A stretch of 42,900 bases of DNA from Aliivibrio_A kagoshimensis. Its GTDB lineage: Bacteria > Pseudomonadota > Gammaproteobacteria > Enterobacterales > Vibrionaceae. Position numbers and translations under genes: made by a program. Each line of letters begins with the position of its first letter. Position 1 is the first letter of the stretch. Shown piece by piece: positions 33,595 through 42,597 of the stretch. The stretch covers positions 1 to 42,900 of the forward strand of contig NZ_JAKJSQ010000035.1 of assembly GCF_050337105.1 (NCBI RefSeq), in the 5' to 3' direction. Under the pieces are notes generated by a model. It was not told the DNA's origin. It did not search any database and worked only from the letters and a program-made list of their open reading frames with translations.

Positions 33595-34434
33595 TTATTG
33601 TGATAGTAATTTTTCACGCGCATTGGAGAGATATTTGCATACCTGTTCTATTCCGTTAACGGCACGCAAAGTAGGGCGATTTATCCAGTCTGCATTCAGT
33701 GACCAAATTTGCTGCTTATCCCAAGCAGGCAACCTCCCTGCCCAGCGTTGCCAGAATGCATCATTAGTATGAGCGTGAGGTGAGGTGAAGATCACTTGAG
33801 GTTGACGAACAATCACTTGTTCCTCATTAACCTGGGGGTATGAAGCGCTACTTTGGTGAAAAATGTTTTCACCTCGACAGAGTGAAAAAATCTGTTCGGG
33901 CCAATGAGAGCCTGAAAAGGTGACAATTGGCTTTTCACTTAATTGATAAAAGAAGGGCACCGTAGGTTGAGTACTATTTGATTGTCGTAACGAGTGAATC
34001 AAGGCATCAAACTCTGCAACAGCATTTATCGCGGTATTTGGATCGTCAGCCCATTGACTGAGAGTAAGCACTTCTGCACTGATCTCTTCAAGACTCTGAG
34101 GGTTCGAGTAGAAGATGGTAAACCCTAACTGCTCCAATTGATTGAGCGCTCTCTCTGGGTTTCCTCCTTTCCATGCGAGAATGAGATCCGGTTGTAATGT
34201 GATGATTTTTTCTATTTTAATGCCATTATAGTTCGCCACCTTTTCAAGTGATTCAACTTCTGGTGGGTAGTTGCTGTATTCACTCACTGCGATCATAGCG
34301 GGGCCCAAACCGGCAGAATATGCAAGCTCGGTAGTATGCGGGGCAAGGCTAATGACTCGTTTGGCGGGGACAATAGACAATGCACTGAAACTGATCAGCA
34401 GCGATAGGGTGATTAACACGAATTGTCGCAACAT
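33595..34434 (-). CDS. btuF: Periplasmic vitamin B12-binding protein BtuF
   Basis: A 279-residue class-III (cluster A-II) solute-binding protein. A signal peptide covers residues 1-24 (cleavage after IVPA), followed by KRVISLAPHTTELAYSAG, the family start. The two lobes are joined by a long rigid helix (about 134-155), typical of BtuF and other metal/cobalamin binders. It delivers cobalamin or cobinamide to BtuCD, which is not encoded here. It begins 4 nt after the cbiB-like stop, with AGGA about 11 nt upstream, so co-expression with cbiB is likely. The gene order mtnN-btuF-yadS also occurs in E. coli. No B12 riboswitch is visible nearby. Confidence 0.9.
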   Translation of the reverse strand: MLRQFVLITLSLLISFSALSIVPAKRVISLAPHTTELAYSAGLGPAMIAVSEYSNYPPEVESLEKVANYNGIKIEKIITLQPDLILAWKGGNPERALNQLEQLGFTIFYSNPQSLEEISAEVLTLSQWADDPNTAINAVAEFDALIHSLRQSNSTQPTVPFFYQLSEKPIVTFSGSHWPEQIFSLCRGENIFHQSSASYPQVNEEQVIVRQPQVIFTSPHAHTNDAFWQRWAGRLPAWDKQQIWSLNADWINRPTLRAVNGIEQVCKYLSNAREKLLSQ

Positions 34435-34438
34435 CCAG

Positions 34439-35392
34439 TTATAATCCTTGGTTAATGGCGATCATAATTAAGCTTTGAATCGCCACCCAAATAATAATGC
34501 GGTTATTTAAAAGGGTTCTGAGTTGTGCTAAGTGATAAGCCGATGGAGCAATGCGTCCTCCAACTTTTGGCCGAATCATCTTCTGTTGCTGGTAAATAGC
34601 GGGCCCACCCAGTGATATCTCTAATTTTCCCCCCACTGAAGCTAACAACCAGCCAGGACCTGGCAACAACCACTGCTTTCCTTGAGTGGATAGGGCATGA
34701 AAGGATCCTTTGGCGTTACTCCCGACACAGAGCAGCAGTGCAAACAGTCGCAGCGGAATAAAATCTAGAGCGGCTAAAAGGTAAACACTCGGCAAGCCAA
34801 ACGGTCGAAATAGCGGTCGACTGGGTGACCAGTTTCTCGCTAGCTCAGCAATTAAACGATACATAATAGCGGCAATACCACCACCAATCGCATACCAAAA
34901 TAGTACGGCCACAATGTTTCGGCTGTAACTGAGGATCATCGTTTCAGCGCCCGTTTTTCCTAATCCTAATAGCGAGAGTGTGCTGGTTTCTCGATTGACA
35001 TAGTTTGCCAGTAGCGATCTGGCTTGCGCTTTATCCTCAACGCGTAAACTGTTTACTAACGTTGTAGATATTTTCTCACTGCCTCTCCACTCAATGGCCA
35101 GTAACAGTAGGGCAAGATTGTATAGCTCAACTTTCCATATCAGTGGCAGAGCGGCAACCAGTACCATTAAAGCCGGAATGCACATGAGTAACCAAGAGAG
35201 GGAGCCGGAGAGTAGACGCTGTTGTTGACTCTGCTGTTTGTTTACCTTGTCAGAGAGCAAGATGGCAAACTTTCCCCATAACACCATAGGGTGATAGTCC
35301 AATGGAATAGGGAGGATGAAATGAAACAGCAGAGCGGCCCACATAACCAGTACGGAGCCGTCTGCAATAAACGATAACAGTTGTTCTGTCAT
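34439..35392 (-). CDS. cbiB: CbiB/CobD-family protein (adenosylcobinamide-phosphate synthase-like)
   Basis: A 317-residue membrane protein of the CbiB/CobD family, which attaches (R)-1-amino-2-propanol or its phosphate to adenosylcobyric acid. It has four to five hydrophobic segments (about 10-30, 68-100, 160-185, 205-225 and 295-315). Family-like features include HPMVLWGK near the N-terminus, WRGSEKISTTLVNSLRVEDKAQARSLLANYVNRETS, and a glycine-rich GGKLEISLGGPAIYQ. Direct linkage to btuF (4 nt) suggests a role in salvage or remodelling of imported corrinoids; the de novo pathway is not shown here. It is 12 nt after the mtnN stop. I see no strong ribosome binding site, which fits translational coupling. 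Confidence 0.8.
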   Translation of the reverse strand: MTEQLLSFIADGSVLVMWAALLFHFILPIPLDYHPMVLWGKFAILLSDKVNKQQSQQQRLLSGSLSWLLMCIPALMVLVAALPLIWKVELYNLALLLLAIEWRGSEKISTTLVNSLRVEDKAQARSLLANYVNRETSTLSLLGLGKTGAETMILSYSRNIVAVLFWYAIGGGIAAIMYRLIAELARNWSPSRPLFRPFGLPSVYLLAALDFIPLRLFALLLCVGSNAKGSFHALSTQGKQWLLPGPGWLLASVGGKLEISLGGPAIYQQQKMIRPKVGGRIAPSAYHLAQLRTLLNNRIIIWVAIQSLIMIAINQGL

Positions 35393-35404
35393 AGTGATGG
35401 GAAA

Positions 35405-36103
35405 TTACGCGTTTAGAATCGCAGCCATTTTAGCCACCATCTCGGATGAACTTTGAGCGGCAAGCGGTAAGAACTCTTCAAAACTCATTGGAGACTCTTT
35501 ATCAGCGACATCCGAAATCGCGCGAACCACCACAAAAGGAACATTGAATTGGTGACACGCTTGCGCAATGGCAGCCGCTTCCATCTCAACAGCAATCACT
35601 GTTGGGAAGTGAGTACGAATAAAGGCTTGGCGCTCAGCACTGCAAACAAAGGCGTCTCCGGTACAGATTAAACCACGTACCGCATGTTTGTCTTTCATCT
35701 GTGCTAACGCTTGCTCAGCCACTGACATTAATTCAGCATCGGCAGTAAACGCGGCAGGTTGGCCAGCCATTTGGCCTATTTCATAACCAAAGGCGGTCAC
35801 ATCGGCATCGTGATGACGAACTTCTGTTGAGATAACGACATCGCCTAAGTTTAAGCTAGGGTCAAAACCACCGGCAGAACCAGTATTAATCACTACGTCA
35901 GGTTGGTAACTTTCAAGAAGAATTGACGTGCCTACTGCGGCGGCCACTTTACCAATGCCTGACTGCAATAACACAATGTCAGCGCCATTTAATGAGCCCG
36001 TATAAAAGGTACAGCCTGCTTTGTTATGCTGTTCGCAGTTTACAAGTTGATCTTTAAGGATGGTAACTTCTTGCTCCATCGCACCAATAATGCCAATTTT
36101 CAT
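35405..36103 (-). CDS. mtnN: 5'-methylthioadenosine/S-adenosylhomocysteine nucleosidase MtnN (Pfs)
   Basis: A 232-residue nucleosidase, exactly the E. coli length. It hydrolyses methylthioadenosine, S-adenosylhomocysteine and 5'-deoxyadenosine; its S-ribosylhomocysteine product feeds LuxS/AI-2 synthesis. Glu12 in MKIGIIGAMEQE and the catalytic Asp in ISDVAD (about 197) are present, as is the VEMEAAAIAQ ribose-binding segment. The frame is open to 36190, but those extra 29 codons overlap the lipoprotein gene and lack similarity. The ATG at 36103 has AGAGA upstream. It likely heads the mtnN-cbiB-btuF-TRIC operon. Confidence 0.95.
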   Translation of the reverse strand: MKIGIIGAMEQEVTILKDQLVNCEQHNKAGCTFYTGSLNGADIVLLQSGIGKVAAAVGTSILLESYQPDVVINTGSAGGFDPSLNLGDVVISTEVRHHDADVTAFGYEIGQMAGQPAAFTADAELMSVAEQALAQMKDKHAVRGLICTGDAFVCSAERQAFIRTHFPTVIAVEMEAAAIAQACHQFNVPFVVVRAISDVADKESPMSFEEFLPLAAQSSSEMVAKMAAILNA

Positions 36104-36173
36104 GTTGTTATCTCTGTTGTTCAATAGTTTCAATAGTGGAATGTGAGCGATTGTATCATAGCTTTTCACTCTA

Positions 36174-36605
36174 TTACTGAATGATGCCAAGCTCGGTTAA
36201 TTTTGTACGTAGCGTGTTGGCACGCTTTCGGTTTACCCCAAAGTCGGAGTGACCTGTGCGGGACTCTGAGCGAACGAGTAGTTGGTCGCCATCGACTCTG
36301 ATCTCAAGGTCATCAACAAAACGAAACACGAAACTGGTGCACTCAATGCGCAGGTAGTTATCTTGTTCTACGGCGAGTTTTGCACCAGAAAGTGTTAATG
36401 CGGCCTGTTTGATCTGCTCCATCGAGGTTGTGCTGGCATTCAGCAGTGTGAAATCCTCTAAGTGGTGTTGCTCTCTACTGTCTAAGGTAGAGACGCAGTT
36501 AGGTTTATCACCGCATATCTGTTTTGATCTATCTTGCATCTCAGAGACTCCTTGGCTACAGGCTGTTAAAAATAACACTGTTAGCATGACCATTATCTGT
36601 TTCAT
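36174..36605 (-). CDS. Small lipoprotein with a DUF1499-like domain
   Basis: A 143-residue protein with a lipoprotein signal sequence: lipobox LTAC, lipidated Cys16. Residues 31-143 resemble DUF1499, with paired cysteines in ICGDKPNCVSTLDSR near the start and the conserved SESRTGHSDFGVNRKRANTLR toward the end. Residue 17 after the Cys is Ser, so the protein should go to the outer membrane. Function is unknown to me. The ATG at 36605 has GGTGA 6 nt upstream. It lies 70 bp upstream of mtnN on the same strand and may be co-transcribed with it. Confidence 0.85.
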   Translation of the reverse strand: MKQIMVMLTVLFLTACSQGVSEMQDRSKQICGDKPNCVSTLDSREQHHLEDFTLLNASTTSMEQIKQAALTLSGAKLAVEQDNYLRIECTSFVFRFVDDLEIRVDGDQLLVRSESRTGHSDFGVNRKRANTLRTKLTELGIIQ

Positions 36606-36655
36606 CCGTTATCACCAGGTTGTTTATCGAGTTTGGGATATTTTATCATGGCGTA

Positions 36656-36682
36656 AAAAAGGCTGAACAAGCCAGCCTTTTT
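36656..36682 (-). terminator. Rho-independent terminator of gltBD
   Basis: AAAAAGGCTG (36656-36665) and CAGCCTTTTT (36673-36682) form a perfect 10-bp stem with a 7-nt loop. On the minus strand it ends in TTTTTT, 22 nt after the gltD stop. Confidence 0.92.
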
Positions 36683-36704
36683 AATCATGTGTTTTCTAGC
36701 GGCA

Positions 36705-38120
36705 TTATACCTCTAAAAAATCCATAATACCTTCAGCAGCTTTACGACCTTCATCGATGGCAGTTACCACCAAGTCTGAACCACGAACGGCATCTCCGCC
36801 AGCAAATATCTTCTCATTTGAGGTTTGGTACTGAAAGCTTTGATCTGAAGCGGCTTTAATTCGGCCCCATTGATCCAGTTCAACCCCATAAGGTTCTAAC
36901 CATTTCATTTCGTGAGGTTGGAAACCAAAGGCCATGATCACTGCATCGGCTTTGAGTACGTGCTCGCTCCCTTTTACGGGTTCAGGGCGGCGGCGGCCGG
37001 CATCATCTGCCACACCTAAAGCTGTTTTCACCACTTTAACACCAGATACTTTGCCTGAAGCATCAACTTCAAGACCTAGAGGTTGAAGGTTAAACATGAA
37101 GTTCACTCCTTCCTCTTTGGCGTTTTTCACTTCACGCTTTGAGCCCGGCATGTTGGCTTCATCACGACGATAGGCACAGATAACTTTTGCCGCATTCTGT
37201 CTGATTGAGGTACGAACACAGTCCATCGCGGTATCTCCCCCACCAAGCACCACGACATTCTTGCCTTTCATGTCGATGAAATCTTCAGTTTTTTGCTCAA
37301 GATCCATCACTTTGTAGGTGTTAGAGATCAAGAATGGCAGGGCATCAAAGACACCAGGCGAATCTTCATTTGCCAGTCCTGCCCGCATGTTCTTATAAGT
37401 ACCAACCCCTAAGAATACCGCGTCGTAGTCGTCGATAAGCGTTTGCATCTGCACATCTTTACCTACTTCGGTATTAAGCTGGAACTCAACGCCCATGTGG
37501 GTAAAGATTTCACGGCGATTGGTCATGACACTTTTTTCAAGTTTAAAAGAGGGGATACCAAACGTCAGCAGGCCACCAATTTCTGGATAACGATCATAAA
37601 CCACCGCTTTAACACCGTTTCGCACTAAAATGTCAGCGGCAGCAAGGCCCGCAGGACCAGCACCAATGATAGCAACGCGTTTATCGGTCCACTCAACATT
37701 TGAAACATCTGGTTTCCAGCCCATTGCAAAGGCTTTGTCATTGATGTACTTCTCAACGTTACCAATGGTGACAGCGCCAAAGTCAGTGTTTAACGTACAA
37801 GAGCCTTCACAGAGGCGATCTTGCGGGCAAACTCGGCCACATACTTCTGGAAGACTGTTGGTTTGATGCGACAGCTCTGCCGCTTCAATAATTCGCCCTT
37901 CATTGGCGAGCTTTAGCCATTGCGGGATGTAGTTATGTACAGGACACTTCCACTCACAATATGGGTTACCACAATCTAGGCAGCGGTCGGCTTGAGCTGC
38001 AGCTTGCTGTTTGGTAAAAGGTTCATAGATCTCTACAAACTCGATCTTTCTAATGTTCAAAGACTTCTTAGCTGGGTCTACTCGCTGAACATCGATAAAT
38101 TGGTATACATTCTGGCTCAT
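36705..38120 (-). CDS. gltD: Glutamate synthase (NADPH) small subunit GltD
   Basis: A 471-residue flavoprotein that oxidises NADPH and passes electrons to GltB. The N-terminal Fe-S region has the cysteine run RCLDCGNPYCEWKCP with a second set in CGRVCPQDRLCEGSC. The FAD dinucleotide fold starts at AIIGAGPAGLAAAD (about 150), the NADPH fold at VVVLGGGDTAMDC (about 280), and the C-terminal FAD motif is FAGGDAVRGSDLV. The frame is open to 38150, but the ATG at 38120 begins the normal MSQNVYQFIDVQR and has GGAGGGA 5 nt upstream. It lies 13 nt after the gltB stop. Confidence 0.96.
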   Translation of the reverse strand: MSQNVYQFIDVQRVDPAKKSLNIRKIEFVEIYEPFTKQQAAAQADRCLDCGNPYCEWKCPVHNYIPQWLKLANEGRIIEAAELSHQTNSLPEVCGRVCPQDRLCEGSCTLNTDFGAVTIGNVEKYINDKAFAMGWKPDVSNVEWTDKRVAIIGAGPAGLAAADILVRNGVKAVVYDRYPEIGGLLTFGIPSFKLEKSVMTNRREIFTHMGVEFQLNTEVGKDVQMQTLIDDYDAVFLGVGTYKNMRAGLANEDSPGVFDALPFLISNTYKVMDLEQKTEDFIDMKGKNVVVLGGGDTAMDCVRTSIRQNAAKVICAYRRDEANMPGSKREVKNAKEEGVNFMFNLQPLGLEVDASGKVSGVKVVKTALGVADDAGRRRPEPVKGSEHVLKADAVIMAFGFQPHEMKWLEPYGVELDQWGRIKAASDQSFQYQTSNEKIFAGGDAVRGSDLVVTAIDEGRKAAEGIMDFLEV

Positions 38121-38133
38121 TGGTTCCCTCCAA

Positions 38134-41100
38134 CTATTGCGCTTGAACACGTAGTTCAGCAGAACTACGGCTTTGATGACCTAGCAGAGTTTTCAGGTCT
38201 GCTGATTTTGGTTTAACTAAGTAGAACATCGGAATCCAATCATCAAAGTTAGCTAAAATATGTTCTGCGTGTGCTGATTTTGTCTCTTCTAAATGTCGAG
38301 CAATCAACCCGCGCAGATGTTCTTGGTGAATAGGGAGCTCATTCAGAGCAAGCGCTTCAACCGACTCGGTATTCACACGACCTTCAAAGTCACTGTTTTT
38401 ATCCAGTACATAAGCAAAACCTCCTGTCATGCCTGCACCAAAGTTAACGCCGCACTGACCAAGGATAGCAACGACGCCTCCTGTCATGTACTCACAGGCG
38501 TTATCTCCTGCACCTTCAATCACCGCAATGGTACCCGAGTTACGAACTGCAAAACGTTCACCAGCAGTACCCGCTGCAAACAGTTTTCCGCCTGTTGCGC
38601 CGTAAAGACAGGTGTTACCAATAATGGTGGCATCATTGGATTTGAAAGCACTGCCCACTTGTGGGCGAATCGTGATCTTTCCTCCTGCCATGCCTTTACC
38701 CACATAATCATTGGCATCACCAATAAGAAGTAAGTTAACACCACCGGCATTCCACACACCAAAGGATTGTCCAGCGGTACCGGTTAAGTTGACTGTTATT
38801 GGTGACGCTGCCATGCCTTGGTTACCGTAGCGCTTGGCTATTTCTCCTGAAAGACTTGCGCCAACAGAGCGGTCGGTATTAATGATGTTGTGATAGAGGT
38901 TGGTACTTTCTCTATTTTCAATCGCTGCTAAGGCTTCATCAAGTAACACTTTATTGAGTTGAGCGCCATCAAACGGAGTATTGGGTTCACTGCAATAGAC
39001 GGTTTTACCTTCGAGTGGTACCGGTGCTTCAAGGATATGTGAAAGGTCTAACTTAGACTGTTTTGCCGTCATTCCGCTGACGACTTCGAGCAGATCGGTA
39101 CGACCGATAAGATCAGTCAGTTTCTCAATGCCAAGCTCAGCCAGAATGTCACGAACTTCATCACCTAAACCGATGAAGTAGTTCATGACCATTTCTGGTA
39201 GACCTTTAAAGTAATCTTTACGTAGGGTCGCATCTTGAGTAGCGACACCAGTAGCACAGTTGTTTAAGTGGCAAATACGTAAGAACTTACAACCCATTGC
39301 GACCATAGGAGCGGTACCAAAACCGAAGCTCTCAGCCCCAAGAATTGCGGCTTTAACCACATCTACCCCTGTTTTTAATCCACCATCAACTTGCAGGCGA
39401 ATCTTATGGCGAAGTCCATTAGCAACAAGGGCTTGCTGCGTTTCTGCTAAACCTAGCTCCCACGGACAACCGGCATATTTTACTGAGGTTAATGGGCTGG
39501 CGGCGGTACCACCATCGTAACCAGATATCGTGATTAAATCAGCGTAGGCTTTCGCGACACCGGTTGCGATCGTACCAACACCCGGTTCGGAAACTAACTT
39601 AACCGACACTAAGGCTTTTGGGTTGACCTGCTTGAGATCGAAAATCAACTGCGCCAAATCTTCAATCGAGTAGATATCGTGGTGCGGTGGAGGGGAGATC
39701 AGTGTGACCCCTTGTACCGAATGACGAAGTTGGGCAATTTCTGCTGTGACTTTGTGACCCGGAAGCTGACCACCTTCTCCTGGTTTAGCCCCTTGAGCAA
39801 CTTTTATTTGTAGTACATCGGCATTGACTAGGTAGTGAGGGGTTACCCCAAAGCGGCCAGATGCTACTTGTTTGATGCGAGAGTTACGCTCGGTACCAAA
39901 ACGTCTTGGATCTTCCCCCCCTTCCCCTGAGTTGGAGAAAGCACCGAGTCGGTTCATTGCTGTGGCCAGAGCTTCATGAGCTTCTGGGCTTAGCGCACCA
40001 ATGGACATGGCGGCGGAGTCAAAGCGTTTATACAGCTCGGTACTCGGTTCAATTTTTTCAAGTGGCAGTGTGTTATCGGTCTTTTTCAGTTTCATTAAAT
40101 CACGCAGTGTGGCCACTGGGCGTGAGTTAACCTCTTTAGCAAATGACTTGTAGTCGCTGCTCTCACCTGTCTTAACCGCTTGTTGCAAGGTGCTAACCAC
40201 ATCTGGGTTATAGGCATGGTACTCACCCCCATGGACATATTTCAGTGCACCACCATGTTCAAGAGGTTTACGTTTTAGCCACGCTTTACGAGACAGATTA
40301 AACAGATCTTGTTGGAAATCCTCAAAGTCAGAGCCTTGGATACGGCTGGTGACACCGTTAAAACAGAGATCAACGACATCACTGCTTAGGCCAACGGCTT
40401 CAAACAGTTGTGAGCTACGATAAGAGGAGATGGTTGATATGCCCATTTTCGACATGATCTTAAACAGCCCTTTATTGATCGCTTTTTGGAAATTATTCAT
40501 CACTTGCGGATAAGGCTTATCAATCACCTTATCATCAAGCATCTTGCCGAGGACTTCATAGGCCAAGTATGGGTAGACAGCCGTTGCGCCAAAGCCAAGT
40601 AGCACTGCGAATTGATGCGGTTCACGCGCCACTGCAGTCTCTATCACTATGTTTGAATCGCAACGAAGGTTCTCTTCAATCAATCGTTGTTGAACCGCTC
40701 CAACTGCCATTGATGCGGGAATCGGGAGTGTCTCTTTACTGATAGCACGATCAGAGAGCAGCACCAAAACCGTTCCCTCTTTTACTGATTGCTCCACCTG
40801 ATCACACACATCAAGAATGGCCTGCTTAAGATCTTTTTCTTGAGGGTTGTAGTTAATGTTAATGGTGGCACTTTGATAGTATTTGTTGTCCAGCGCTAAT
40901 AACTGCTGCATGTCAGAATAAAGCAGTACTGGAGACTCAAAGGATACGCGGTGTGCGTGTCCATCGGTTTCACAAAATACATTCATCTCACAACCAATGC
41001 TGGTAGCAAGTGACATCACATGTTTTTCACGCAGTGGATCAATGGGTGGATTGGTCACTTGAGCAAACATTTGACGGAAATAGTCGGTCACAGGGCGCTC

Positions 41101-42597
41101 TTTTGAAGAGAGAACGGCCATTGGAGTATCGTCACCCATGGAACCGGTGGCTTCTTGTCCAACATCCCCTAAGATACGAAGGACTTGATCTTGCTCTTCG
41201 TTACTCATAGCAAACAGCTTTTGATAGGTTTTCAGCTGTTCGTCGTCTAAAGATCGTGTACCCAGTTGATCATCTTTTAACTGCTCAAAAGGGGTTAGGT
41301 GGAGAACGTTCTCATCCATCCACTCTTTGTAGGGGTGTCGACTTTTCAGATCGTTATCGATCTCTTCAGATTGCCAGATTTTTCCTTTTCGGGTATCGAT
41401 GACCAGAAGTTCACCAGGACCTACACGCCCTTTTTCGGATACCTCATCAGGTGCGTAATCCCAAATTCCCACTTCTGAAGCTAGGGTGATTAATTTATCT
41501 TTAGTGATGACGTATCGTGCTGGACGCAGACCATTTCTATCAAGGTTACAAGCGGCAAAGCGACCATCAGACATAACGATGCCTGCTGGGCCATCCCACG
41601 GTTCCATATGCTTTGAGTTGAAATCGTAAAAAGCGCGAAGCTCTGGGTCCATATCAGGGTGATTCTGCCATGCTGGCGGAACTAACATACGCATCGCACG
41701 GAACAGATCCATACCACCAGATAAGAATAGGTCTAACATGTTGTCGAGGCTCGAGGAGTCGGAACCAACCTCGTTGACAAAAGGCGCTGCTGTTTGCAAA
41801 TCAGGCAATAGCGGTGTTGAGAACTTATACGCACGCGCTTTTGCCCATTTACGGTTGGCAGTTATGGTGTTGATTTCACCATTGTGTGCTAGGTAACGGA
41901 ATGGCTGTGCCAAAGGCCATCTAGGCTGAGTATTGGTTGAGAAGCGCTGATGGAACAGGCAGATAGCCGATTCAAGACGCAGGTCAGCCAGATCCAAGTA
42001 GAAACGAGGAAGATCTGCTGGCATGCAGAGGCCTTTATAGACAATTACTTGTGTGGATAGGCTACAGATATAAAATTCGGAGTCATCGGTAATGCGTTTC
42101 TCTATACGACGTCTTGCTATGTATAAACGACGTTCAATGTCACGTTCGCGCCAACCAGCAGGGGCATTAATAAAAACTTGTTCAATATTAGGTAGCGTTT
42201 CTACCGCGATAGGGCCCAGCACATCAGAGTTGGTTGGCACCGAGCGCCAGCCAACGACAGAGAGCGTCTCTTTAGCGAGCTCTTGATTCATGACTTCGCG
42301 GGCAGCTTGCGCCTGAATGGGGTCGGCATTGAGAAAAACCATGCCAATGGCGTACTGTTTGCCTAATTTCCAGTTGCTCTCTTGGGCAATAATTCGTAAA
42401 AAAGAGTCTGGCTTCTGTAGGAGTAGTCCACAACCGTCACCTGTTTTACCATCGGCTGCGATACCACCACGATGGGTCATTCTGTCTAAAGCAGAGATGG
42501 CCGTTCGAACCAACTTATGGCTCGTCTCACCTTCTGTGTGAGCAATTAAACCAAAGCCACAGTTATCCTTTTCTAATGCTGGATTGTAAAGCGACAT
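38134..42597 (-). CDS. gltB: Glutamate synthase (NADPH) large subunit GltB
   Basis: A 1487-residue enzyme making two glutamates from glutamine and 2-oxoglutarate. The N-terminal class-II glutamine amidotransferase domain (about 13-400) begins with Cys13 in NCGFG after a 12-residue propeptide that is normally removed to free the catalytic cysteine. A central domain (about 440-760) and the FMN-binding synthase domain (about 800-1200, with GYDGGTAASP) follow. The [3Fe-4S] cysteines are Cys1103, Cys1109 and Cys1114. The C-terminal GXGXG beta-helix domain (about 1230-1480) closes the protein. The AAGGAGG ribosome binding site is near ideal. gltD follows in the same operon. Confidence 0.97.
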   Translation of the reverse strand: MSLYNPALEKDNCGFGLIAHTEGETSHKLVRTAISALDRMTHRGGIAADGKTGDGCGLLLQKPDSFLRIIAQESNWKLGKQYAIGMVFLNADPIQAQAAREVMNQELAKETLSVVGWRSVPTNSDVLGPIAVETLPNIEQVFINAPAGWRERDIERRLYIARRRIEKRITDDSEFYICSLSTQVIVYKGLCMPADLPRFYLDLADLRLESAICLFHQRFSTNTQPRWPLAQPFRYLAHNGEINTITANRKWAKARAYKFSTPLLPDLQTAAPFVNEVGSDSSSLDNMLDLFLSGGMDLFRAMRMLVPPAWQNHPDMDPELRAFYDFNSKHMEPWDGPAGIVMSDGRFAACNLDRNGLRPARYVITKDKLITLASEVGIWDYAPDEVSEKGRVGPGELLVIDTRKGKIWQSEEIDNDLKSRHPYKEWMDENVLHLTPFEQLKDDQLGTRSLDDEQLKTYQKLFAMSNEEQDQVLRILGDVGQEATGSMGDDTPMAVLSSKERPVTDYFRQMFAQVTNPPIDPLREKHVMSLATSIGCEMNVFCETDGHAHRVSFESPVLLYSDMQQLLALDNKYYQSATININYNPQEKDLKQAILDVCDQVEQSVKEGTVLVLLSDRAISKETLPIPASMAVGAVQQRLIEENLRCDSNIVIETAVAREPHQFAVLLGFGATAVYPYLAYEVLGKMLDDKVIDKPYPQVMNNFQKAINKGLFKIMSKMGISTISSYRSSQLFEAVGLSSDVVDLCFNGVTSRIQGSDFEDFQQDLFNLSRKAWLKRKPLEHGGALKYVHGGEYHAYNPDVVSTLQQAVKTGESSDYKSFAKEVNSRPVATLRDLMKLKKTDNTLPLEKIEPSTELYKRFDSAAMSIGALSPEAHEALATAMNRLGAFSNSGEGGEDPRRFGTERNSRIKQVASGRFGVTPHYLVNADVLQIKVAQGAKPGEGGQLPGHKVTAEIAQLRHSVQGVTLISPPPHHDIYSIEDLAQLIFDLKQVNPKALVSVKLVSEPGVGTIATGVAKAYADLITISGYDGGTAASPLTSVKYAGCPWELGLAETQQALVANGLRHKIRLQVDGGLKTGVDVVKAAILGAESFGFGTAPMVAMGCKFLRICHLNNCATGVATQDATLRKDYFKGLPEMVMNYFIGLGDEVRDILAELGIEKLTDLIGRTDLLEVVSGMTAKQSKLDLSHILEAPVPLEGKTVYCSEPNTPFDGAQLNKVLLDEALAAIENRESTNLYHNIINTDRSVGASLSGEIAKRYGNQGMAASPITVNLTGTAGQSFGVWNAGGVNLLLIGDANDYVGKGMAGGKITIRPQVGSAFKSNDATIIGNTCLYGATGGKLFAAGTAGERFAVRNSGTIAVIEGAGDNACEYMTGGVVAILGQCGVNFGAGMTGGFAYVLDKNSDFEGRVNTESVEALALNELPIHQEHLRGLIARHLEETKSAHAEHILANFDDWIPMFYLVKPKSADLKTLLGHQSRSSAELRVQAQ

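Noticed and set aside
38293..38733. 146-codon plus-strand frame inside gltB
   Set aside because: It is antisense to the conserved GXGXG domain of glutamate synthase, with no initiation signals.
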